From NCBI GenBank assembly GCA_015680685.1, contig MNCI01006534.1, positions 404,253 through 468,252 on the forward strand: a DNA stretch of 64,000 bases, read 5' to 3'. Positions 55,666 to 64,000 of this stretch are shown one piece after another. Below the pieces are notes generated by a model, which worked only from the letters and a program-made list of their open reading frames with translations, was not told where the DNA came from and ran no database searches. Position 1 is the stretch's first letter, and every line of letters begins with the position of its first letter. This DNA comes from Gnetum montanum (lineage: Eukaryota > Streptophyta > Gnetopsida > Gnetales > Gnetaceae). The position numbers were made by a program, and so were the translations under genes.

Positions 55666-57560
55666 ATTAGTAAATGTTTTTCTTTTTCTTTGATTTTACA
55701 ATTTTTTGTTTTCTAGTTCTTCATTTTCAATTTTTTGTTTTTTGATTTTTTTTGACTTATACTTTTTTATCTTTCAATTTGTTGTTTTATCTTTTTATGG
55801 GCAATCTCATCGGTAAATAAAATACTCATGTGACTCATTGGTTGAGGTGTTGTTCTATGCTATCAAGTCTCAGGTGATTAATTATTTAGACAGTGAGCCC
55901 ACAACATCCACCCACCCATTCTATTAATAAGAGGTTCTACTCTAGGTACGATGCTATTCTTGTCATCATGAAAACTTAAAATTAATCTTGTGCTCATTAT
56001 GCCCAGAGTGAAAAATGATGGACTAAGAAGTAATGACCAGGGTGTGACATCAAGGAGACTTGTGGATTATTTTTGGTGACCTCTGTGGGTGCTATCATGC
56101 AGCTTGGTTGTACTAAGGTCCTTGTAGATCTAACGAAAAATGGGAGTAAGAGTAATAAAGGAACTCAATAAAGAAACTCAATACTGTTCTGGGGGTCCCA
56201 TTGGAAAGACATGCATCCATGATTGAAGATTGGTGGCTTCTCTGGATTACGCATCAAAAAAAATAAAAAGGAAAAAAAAAGGAAAAGAGAGAGAGAGAAA
56301 GTGTGCCAAAGTAGCCAGATAAAAATAAATATGCCATAAAGAAATTCCAAATCACTCCTCCCTTGAACAAAGTGGCAAGTGATCGTACACCTTGCTATCA
56401 TGATGCTCTTATGGTTGTTTATCATTGGATGAAACAATGTGATGTCACTAATTGAAGGAATGGGCTTGGTCTTGATTTTGGAGTGACAGGCTAATAACAC
56501 ATTAATCACACCCTACACTCAAGATTCATTATGCCCTGGGTTAGTTACCTCATGTCCCAATCACTACAATCCCTTTTACAATTCGCCTCATCTCATTGTT
56601 CATGTATTTGTGACTCGTGTCTTCTGTAGCATTGAATTCATATCTCATCATTGTGGCATCTACATATGTGTGTTCTGTGCAACTAGTGTGGATTACATTT
56701 TGCCCTTCTAGTGCCTACGAAAATTTTTAGGGTGGTTACGTAAGGGCATCATAGGTAGGAACCTACTTTGGGGAGGATCCACTTGCGTAACCTTTGTAAT
56801 TTACACTCATTGCACATCACCACCACATCATTTTATACCTTCCACATACTTCATTGCCAAAATTATTCTTTCCCTTATCATCCTTTTACTTCCAATGTTC
56901 CTATGCACCACAACATGCCATTTTTCCTCATTCTATTCATGCATTTCATTATCATATTCTACCCCATTATACTTTTTGTGCCTCTCGGTCTATTCAATGT
57001 TACCCTGGATGTGATATCGGGTCTGCGCTACTGGGTACACGATATCATGTCTATCAAAACTATATATATGGATCCCCTTGTGCACATCAACATCATTTTA
57101 CACTATTCATGTGAGGGGAGTTGTTGAAATTTTCTTCCACAAAATTGCTAGCTTGTGCACCTATCATTCAAACATCCATAACTTGCTTGTTAACGCTCCG
57201 ATTCCCATTCCTATTGAACCTATCTGCACCCGGAGTGTTCAGCTTAGTCCTGGGGGAAGGGTACACTCCAATTTGTGTGTAATTTTCCAAAATTTGTTAT
57301 TGCCCGAAGGATATCATAAAGGGTAAATGACAGTAGAAATTGTTAAACATGTTGCCAAATCAAGCACGTTGCCAAATCAATTTTCTCTTTGGAGCCATCT
57401 AATCAAATTGGGCCTAATATCAAAACATTTAGGGGACATTTTCATAAAATTTCCTAACTTTGGATTACATGGAAAAAAAAATTCATTAAAGGTAAGAAGT
57501 AAGGGTATAAGTCACATTTTGTAAATAACCTTACTAATAGCCAGCCTCGTGTGATTGCAA
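55666..57560 (+). other. Untranslated region of element 4 where pol would lie
   Basis: It begins with T-rich sequence (TTTTCTTTTTCTTTGATTTT) like the start of the spacer after integrase in element 1. Gag therefore joins directly to the post-pol spacer. It contains a purine tract at 56252-56300, the stem-loop at 56738-56788, and at 57010-57050 a GATATC...ACACGATATCATG patch like U3 of element 1. Short open frames here have no support. Confidence 0.55.
56738..56788 (+). promoter_or_regulatory. Conserved stem-loop motif (element 4), with compensatory change
   Basis: ACGTAAG (56738-56744) and CTTGCGT (56782-56788) enclose the core ACCTACTTTGGGGAGGAT. Relative to elements 2 and 3 (ATGCAAG/CTTGCAT) the second base pair has changed from T:A to C:G on both sides. 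One further change leaves a U-G pair as RNA. The stem is kept. Confidence 0.65.
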
Positions 57561-58915
57561 ATGGCCCCTAAACGTGGACAACAAGGAGGACCCTCTCAAG
57601 GTGCATCCAAATGACCAAGGAGAGGAAAATGCTAGGCGTCTCCTAAGGAATGTACAAAACAGGAGGCATAATCATTTAGCATCCATCAAGAGCCTCATGT
57701 TATTGTGTAATTAGGATAGGCTGAAAGAGGAGCCACTAAAGCACCTGAATAGGGACAACATCTCATGTTGTACCTAGAATGTGTTCAGGAAATCCACGAA
57801 AGGTCCACATTAGCAGTCGTGATCATGGAACTCAACTTTGGACCTTTCACCAAGTTCACTCTTGAAGTAGTCAGGGACCAACTCAAAGGATCCTCATTAT
57901 GGGCTATCCTCTCTGAAAGTGGTGCCTAGTACTTGGGAGAGACGTACCAATTTTGGCATAATAAAGAAGAAGGCACCACAGTTGATATTGGTGGTGCTTT
58001 TGTAGATTTCTCTACCAAAGCCATTTTGGAAGTGTTAAATCTTTCAAATACAACGTCGAAAATTGCTCACCTACCTACTTGCTCTGATGCTAATGCATAA
58101 AAAATTTGGTTGAAAAGGGCATACAACAAGGAAGACAAGGCGTATGGAGAGTTGACCCTGGACCAGGTGGGGATGTACAAGCAAGCAGTTGAAAAAGAAA
58201 TCCATATGGCCAAGGTCCATATCAACACTCAGTGCTCAAAACACTGACTGGTAGGCCATATTAGATGCCTATGCATTTGTCCACTAAACAGAGTTCAAAA
58301 GCCGAGACTTGCATATACAAGATCTTACGACATACATGGAATTGGCAAACCTGCGGTATTCCAATTTAGCCATGCTAATAGTAGGATGCCTGAGAACAGA
58401 GCTAGAGAAGCAGGTAGCAACCACCTATGCGAAATATGAAACCAAATTTTTTAAGAATAAGAAGACATTGCAGAAATTAGAAGTCACAAATTCTAAGTTA
58501 GAGGTGGTCAAGGCTAGCTACTAAGGACAAAAAAGATGTCACAGTAGACTTGCCTTGATAGCTTACAGACTACCAGGAATACAAGGAAAAGGCCAGAGCC
58601 TATGAGGAGGAATGATAGTTGTTTGTAGCCTAGTATGTCAAGGCCAATTAGATGTTTCCGCAACTGTCGTGTCCATGGGAGGTGTCGACTCCATCAATCA
58701 TTGGAGTATCAACATGGATGGCACATGATCCCTGAATTGAAGAGGAAAAGCTCCAGGCACTCCTTCAGAGCCATCAACTTCCAAAACTTGGAGCACAAGA
58801 CAAGGAGAAGAGGCCCATGGAGGAGCCACCATTGCCAAGAACCACATGAGTTCCAACAATTTTGCATTCTGCACTTTGTGTCTGTGTCCTTATTTTGTTT
58901 TGTTTAATTCTATGG
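57561..58915 (+). pseudogene. Extra ORF of element 4 (coiled-coil protein, env position)
   Basis: ATG at 57561 opens MAPKRGQQGGPSQGASK, a basic N-terminus. A middle domain follows (MELNFGPFTKFTLEVVRDQL, then YLGETYQFWHN at 57930-57959). A helical C-terminal half starts YMELANLRYSNLAML (58333-58377) and continues as Lys/Glu/Leu-rich coiled coil to about 58524. The same three blocks occur in element 3. Stops and frame changes break it (for example TAG at 57927-57929, where element 3 has TGG). No signal peptide or membrane segment is visible, so it does not look like an envelope protein. Function unknown; particle or RNA binding is a guess. Confidence 0.6.
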
Positions 58916-59013
58916 GTAAATTCCTAGTAGTCAATAATCCCATACCTATCCACTGTGTAATTAATTACACTTTTTCTCATTTTGTTTAACTCACGGACGA
59001 GTTGTTATTCAGT

Positions 59014-59023
59014 CATGGGGGTA
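59014..59023 (+). promoter_or_regulatory. Polypurine tract of element 4
   Basis: CATGGGGGTA, identical to that of element 1, directly before the 3' LTR. Confidence 0.75.
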
Positions 59024-59683
59024 TGATGAAGCATCTAGTGGACAACGTCAACTGGGCCATGTCGACAAAGCCTCATCAACGCATCTTTCCATGTGTTGAC
59101 GTGGCCTTATCAACGCAGAGTTCATTTTTCACTATAAATATGTATGAACCCATCACATTTAGGCATCTTATGTTCAAGTTGTAGTGAAGCTCTTGCAGTT
59201 TGTTTCTATAGGAGTTAGACTATTTTCCCAAGTGCATGCCTGCAATGTGATGCTTGTAATTGTACGGAACCTTTATTCGAGTGTGACGTACTTGGACACA
59301 CACATGTTTAGCAATAAGGATCAAGATTACTCCATCATTGCAACATTCACTTAGTTTTAATTATTTAATTGTTATTGTTAATTTCTATTATTATTTATTA
59401 TTTTCTTAGTTAATATTTCTTTACCATCATTTACTATTCCTATTGTTAAATGCAAAATGAGTACGACTTAATCACGAACATTAAAGTGTAACTACNATAC
59501 ACCTCACTCTAGACTAAATCATATGTGACAAAGCAAATACTACTCCAGGTGGGAAGACATTGAACTACAATCAATGTGTAACGATCTAAATACCACAACT
59601 AGCCCGTCCACGGAGTTCGACTGAATTGTGCATTAATGCTCATATTTGTATGGTTGAGTGTAGGGGTACCTTGCCACTCATCA
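59024..59683 (+). repeat. 3' LTR of element 4 (660 bp)
   Basis: It runs TGATGAAGC to CTCATCA with TATAAATA at 59133-59140. U5 is shorter than in elements 1-3: the part with the paired TTGGTAACC motifs is missing near a single N at 59496, which may mark a closed gap. Confidence 0.85.
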
Positions 59684-61190
59684 AGTAGGAGATAGTTGCA
59701 AAAGTGGTTGCTAATAGGATCGCTGACACACTTAATGTACCTACGACATATGTACCAAATACTTCAGCACTTAGAGATGTGTGGACATTCACAGGAACTT
59801 TTAGTATAAGATTGAGTGCAGCCCAACATTAAGTGTTGCTAGATCGACTGGTGGAGATAGGGTAATCGATTTTGGACATCTTTGATTTTCTAGATAACAT
59901 TACTGTAATCCAGCCAGAGCCACTCAAAGTAAGGGACAAATATATCATCTTGGAAGGACAACTTTAAATGGCTCAAGCAAAAAACCAATGCTTGGCCATG
60001 GAGGTTATTGAATCACATGCTCGCTTTACTGGCCTTGTACTCCTCAACCCTACAATAACAAGAGATGAAGCTTTTTAACAACTTTAGGAGTGATTAAAGC
60101 AAGTTGAGGAGGGAATGGTGACATCTATCTTTAACTAGTTAGTAGTCAAAGCAAAGATCTATTTAGTTGAAAATGACTTGGTTTAGATGCACCAAGAAAA
60201 TAAAACACTGACCACAGAAAACCATTGCCTGCAAAATGTTGATGCAATGCAAAAATTCATCCATCAACAATAGGATCAGCTAGCTAGAAAGAACATGGAA
60301 TTGATGAAATTGGTAGTAGAGAATCACAATCTGTCTATGGAGAAAGTCTGTCCCTTATGCTAGAAATTTGCTATTGAAATTGCCACTTGTAAAGATGAGG
60401 CTCTTAAATTTGAGAGAGTTAAGAATCACTATGGAGACCAAGTTAGCCTGTAGAAGGCGGTGAATAAGAAACACATCCAAGTGGCTAAGACAAAAGTAAA
60501 TGAGACCCTTTAGCAACTCCAACAAGGAAGAGAAGTATGATAGCCTATCATTGATGTGATAGATACTTATAACAAAGCAAAGATCAGCATGAAGGAGTTT
60601 CAAATTGAAGAAATGACAAAATATATGGAATTGGCCAATCTCTAATACACAAATCTGGCAATGCTAACTACTAGATGACCATAGTTAGAACATGAAAAAT
60701 AGATGGCCATCTCATTGTATGAGGCTAATTTCAAGCACCACAAGGACATCAAGCAAAAAGATTGAGATGGTAAATGCTAAACTCAAAGTTCTTAAGGCAT
60801 GATTCACTAATCAATGATCAACTACCGAGAACCTATCTAGGAGAATAAATGATTTCCAGGAGCTACAAAATGCAATTAGGACATTTGACATTGAGTGTAA
60901 ATAATTTATTATTTGGTTCATCAATGTTAAGAAGCTATTCCCAGCAATTCCTTATCCTTGGGATGTTTCCATTTTGGCCCACATTGGTGAAGCTGCATGG
61001 ACCATGCATGATCCCAAGAGTAAGAAGGAGAAAATGAAAGAATTGTTGGATACTTTTTGTATGTTGCGAGAAGTTGCAGTAGTAGCTGGACAACCATAAA
61101 AGCCTCAACCATCGCATGTGTTTAAAGGTGGAGAAGGTCCGTTGGAGCCTGAGGAGCCTTCATCACCTAGGACCATGTGATCCTTTTAGT
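59684..61190 (+). pseudogene. Extra ORF of element 3, C-terminal part (coiled coil)
   Basis: Continues the ORF after element 4. Broken translation is strongly helical: Gln/Glu/Lys/Leu-rich runs from about 59940 to 60560 (QAKNQCLAMEVIESHARF, HQENKTLTTENHCLQ, ARKNMELMKLVVENHN). Next comes YMELANL-stop-YTNLAML at 60622-60666, nearly identical to element 4. Element 3 has some 600 bp more coiled coil before this block than element 4. At least 15 stops. The product would be a long coiled-coil protein of unknown role. Confidence 0.55.
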
Positions 61191-61394
61191 TGTCTTCATG
61201 CCATTCGAGGACGTGTTGTTCAATTTTTATTTGGTATTCAATTTTGGGTTGTGAACACCACAATTTGTAATTTTTTTTATTCGTATACTTGAGCACTTAG
61301 TTTTGTCATGTTAGTTTTGTTATGTCATGTGCTAGTTAATAATCCCATACCTTTCCAATTTTTTAAAGAACTCGAGGATGAGTTATCATTTAGT

Positions 61395-61404
61395 CATGGA
61401 GGTA
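61395..61404 (+). promoter_or_regulatory. Polypurine tract of element 3
   Basis: CATGGAGGTA before the 3' LTR, one base different from elements 1 and 4. Confidence 0.7.
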
Positions 61405-61867
61405 TGATGAGTTGTGAATTGGCTACATTGATGAGGCCTTGTCAACTAGGTCGCATTGACTAGGCCCCATCAATGAATCATTTGATGTGTTGACATGGCC
61501 CCATCAATGTAGGGTCTATTTGTACCTATAAATACATGACAACCCACTATGTTTAGGCATCATTTTTTTTATAGTTGTAGCAAAGCTCTTGCAGTTTTTA
61601 CATTTGAAAGTCAGAATATCTTCCTGAGTGCTCACGGTAGGAATCATTGAGTGTATGGATCTTTATTCGAGTACTATTATACCTGAGCATGACAATTTAT
61701 GTAGAAATAAAGATGAACTTCTTGATGAACCTTGTAGCATTCTAGATAGATTAAATGTTTCATTTATGCATTTAATGTTTTTAGTTATTTATTCAATGTT
61801 CTTCAATAATTAAGCTAATTAAGTAATTAAGTGAGATAACCTAAATGGTAATTAAGTAAACACATAA
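61405..61867 (+). repeat. 3' LTR of element 3, truncated
   Basis: It starts TGATGAGTTGTG and follows the 5' LTR to AAACACATAA (matching about 44213-44222), where similarity stops. TATAAATA is at 61527-61534. About 430 bp of U5 are missing, so a later deletion or insertion removed the right end. Confidence 0.8.
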
Positions 61868-62730
61868 AGGCTTTGTTGAATATAATCTTTTGACATTATT
61901 ATGATAGAAATTTGTTAGCAATCATGGCAGTGATCATAGAAAATTTTGACAACAATAATGGTTTTAACTACCATGATTACTTTGAAGACCACAAAAGAAA
62001 ATTATCAAATTTTTTGAAGGCTCTGTTGAATGAAATCTTTGACAACTATTAACCAACCAAAATAGAGACTTGTACTTTGTTGTTTACACAACATTTTTGG
62101 TAGTATAATAAGATTATCTCTACAAAATTACTTGTTAAGCTTAGAGGCTTTGGAAAATTTGTAGTTAGATTGAACTGGAATAACTTTATTGTGAAGTTTT
62201 TTCTTTGTCAATTTATCTTAAATATTTGAGATTTCACACAAATCTGCTTTCTTTTATTTTTCTTACTAAGTCCATTAAATCTCATTCATTTTTTTATTTT
62301 CTTGTGGAAATTTCTCTCTAGGGGGAATTAGGTGTAGATTGGTAGAATTATGCTTAAACATTTTTGCAAAATTTTATTTGTTACAAGTAATGTACTATAG
62401 GAAGTATATAGACTATGTGACTAGACAAAATAAAAATCTCTAACAACTCATAGTATTTGAAAAAGATAGCTAAATTTCTTTTATAATAGCCAATTATAGT
62501 TTCACACAGAATCCAACCATTTTAACATTCACAACAACAAACACATATGATTAGTTTGTTTCATAACTATTGAGTCTATTTGGAGGTATTTAGGCCTTGG
62601 TGTTGCCAGAGACTTGCAAGCACCTAAACCCTATTTGAAGAACACCTTTAATCTTGTGACTTTCTAAGGTTACAAGACCCAGAGTCCACCCAATGTTGGT
62701 AGTCTGATCCCAAATGGTCACCAATAGTAA
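61868..62730. other. AT-rich spacer, no gene seen
   Basis: No domain was found. A degenerate direct repeat (AAGGCT.TGTTGAAT followed by TCTTTGAC) lies at about 61866-61893 and 62020-62045. The last 150 bp before 62731 are GC-richer and unassigned. Confidence 0.45.
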
Positions 62731-64000
62731 GGTGTTGTTAATTTATGTTCAACCTCTAAGTGTTGTATGATCTTCCAAAAGGTAGTGCCTATAAAATGAG
62801 TTCCATTATCAGAAATAAGTGCATGTGGCATTCCAAACATGTTTACAACATTTTGTTATACAAACCAAGTAGTTGTATGAGCGACTATGATGTACTCCTT
62901 TTCATTTGACATGGGAGTGATGGGACCCATAGAATTAAAGCCCCAAATATCCAAGTGCTCTAGTGGTTGAATCCACTACTAAGGCCCCTCCATATAGGTG
63001 GTCATTCCACCATCACATTGGTAGCATTGAAAAGAGTACATGAAGTGGTGAGCATCCTTGAAAAGTGTTGGCTAGTAATATTCTAGCTTGAGGATCTTAA
63101 TGGTCATGCATCTCCCAGCATAGTGGCCCCTCAAGGGCCCTCATGAACATCTTAGAAAATGTGTAGTTGATTAGCATCGGGTACACACCATTGAACTAGA
63201 CCATCAATGCACACCTTGTAAAGGTGTTTGTTAATTTCCATGAAGTGTTTGGCTAGGTGAAGAAAATGTTGTTTCTTCCTACTATCCCATTCCTATGGCA
63301 TCTCTTGAGTAATAAGGTATGTGAAAATTCCATCACACTAGTTGGGTTTAGTGGGCACTTATTTAATTATTGCTTTAGAAATGAGGAGTTCATCAAGAAA
63401 TTGATTTGAAAGTGGGCTCTCCTCCTCTTTGTTATCCCATCTCAACCAAGACAAGTGGTTAGCAACCATGTTCTTGGTCCCCTTTCTATCTACCATAGTG
63501 AGATCAAATTTCTACAAGATCACTAGACACTGTATGACAGGAGGACTCAGTGTTGGCTTATTCATCAGGAACTAAATTGCAGCATGGTTTGTGTGCACAA
63601 ACACCTTGTATCCAAGCACATAGTGCCTAAATTTCTCCAAGACAAACATCACTACCATTAGTTCTTTCTTTGTTGTGGTGTAGTTTAACTATGTACCAAT
63701 AATGCTTTTACTCATGCAATGGATATAGTAAGGACATTTTCGATCATCCAACTGTGTGAGCACTACTCCCAAGCCATAATTGGATGCATCCATCATGATG
63801 TGAAAGGGCCTAAACTAATCAAGTGCTCATAAAATTGAAGTTTCTATGAGCTTTTACTTTAGTTTCTGGAATGCATACTTGCATTCCTCAGTCCAAAAAA
63901 ATGGAACATCTTTCTATGTTATCTCCACCAATGGTTTGGAAATCTTAGAGAAATTTTCAATGAATTGTTGGTAGTAGGGAGGGTGGCTAAAGAATGACTC
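62731..64000 (-). mobile_element. pol: Element 5: truncated Athila-like pol (integrase, RNase H), runs off right edge
   Basis: Minus-strand translation matches elements 1-3. RNase H lies at about 63790-63430 (MDASNYGLGVVLTQLDD, YYIHC, KKELVVM, EKFRHYVLGYKVFVHTNHA). Integrase follows to 62731 with PHALISDNGTHF and LGVEHKL. The first integrase Asp is Asn (WGFNSMGP), the RNase H HTDH is HTNH, and the integrase ends before the catalytic Glu. The left end is truncated at about 62731 and the right end continues outside the window. Confidence 0.8.

Larger units (their letters stand above)
52889..59683 (+). mobile_element. Element 4: pol-less Athila-like LTR element nested in element 3
   Basis: A 6.8-kb element with LTRs at 52889-53194 and 59024-59683, a tRNA-Asp primer site, gag, the conserved stem-loop, the extra ORF and a polypurine tract, but no protease, RT, RNase H or integrase. 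Flanks GGTAG (52884-52888) and AGTAG (59684-59688) fit a target duplication with one change. It resembles non-autonomous gag-only LTR elements that depend on a partner for pol. Elements such as element 3, with related gag, primer site and extra ORF, are plausible partners. Confidence 0.8.
43765..61867 (+). mobile_element. Element 3: Athila-like Ty3/gypsy element, interrupted by element 4
   Basis: The 5' LTR is at 43765-44656 and the truncated 3' LTR at 61405-61867. Between them lie the tRNA-Asp primer site, gag, protease, RT, RNase H, integrase, the stem-loop and an extra ORF that is split by element 4 (52889-59683). Without element 4 the element is about 11.3 kb as found. Because the 3' LTR is truncated, a target duplication cannot be checked. 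All genes are broken. Confidence 0.85.

Noticed and set aside
51537-58915. Calling the extra ORF an envelope gene
   Set aside because: It is in the env position, but no signal peptide, membrane segment or envelope-like motif is visible; the sequence is basic and coiled-coil.

Overview
This window is nuclear DNA of a seed plant. It is AT-rich and made almost entirely of old, nested LTR retrotransposons. Diagnostic points are plant-type Ty3/gypsy elements of the Athila kind primed by tRNA-Asp, a chromodomain-type gypsy element primed by tRNA-iMet, Ty1/copia remnants, tRNA-derived SINEs and a plant-style promoter and start codon at the left edge. The density of diverged, stop-riddled elements with long remnant spacers would suit a large, slowly purged genome such as a gymnosperm, but the species cannot be named from the sequence.

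Layout. 1-2.1 kb: first 14 codons, 5' leader, TATA box and upstream region of one host gene read leftward off the window. 2.1-5.0 kb: SINEs and two copies of a decayed LINE-like tail. 5.0-6.2 kb: two truncated LTRs. 7.1-16.7 kb: element 1 (+), an Athila-like element with GGTTC target duplications. 16.7-20.8 kb: AT-rich remnants with no clear gene. 20.8-30.9 kb: element 2 (-), same superfamily, with ATTAC target duplications. 30.9-37.8 kb: host remnant, a SINE with an 18-bp target duplication, decayed copia pieces and palindrome-rich sequence. 37.8-43.3 kb: element 6 (+), a decayed chromovirus. 43.4-61.9 kb: element 3 (+), Athila-like, inserted into an older LTR and itself interrupted at 52.9-59.7 kb by element 4, which has gag and an extra ORF but no pol. 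62.7-64 kb: element 5 (-), a truncated pol running off the right end.

The Athila-like elements share LTR ends TGATGA/TCATCA, a tRNA-Asp primer site, gag with a shortened zinc knuckle, protease, reverse transcriptase, RNase H and DD35E integrase. Between integrase and the 3' LTR there is a conserved stem-loop motif, then a separate coiled-coil ORF in the position where env-like genes sit in this lineage. That ORF is recognisable in autonomous element 3 and pol-less element 4; element 1 keeps only its start and element 2 has lost it. Every element here is inactivated by stops, frameshifts or LTR deletions. The most unusual signals are the extra ORF, the stem-loop with a compensatory base change, and arrays of short palindromes in U3 upstream of the TATA box that differ between subfamilies.

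Assembly cautions: N gaps at 11137-11306 and 42418-42443 (the latter followed by 17 G), single Ns at 18904, 45921, 45970 and 59496, and a 48-bp inverted segment between two of these Ns that looks like a mis-filled gap.
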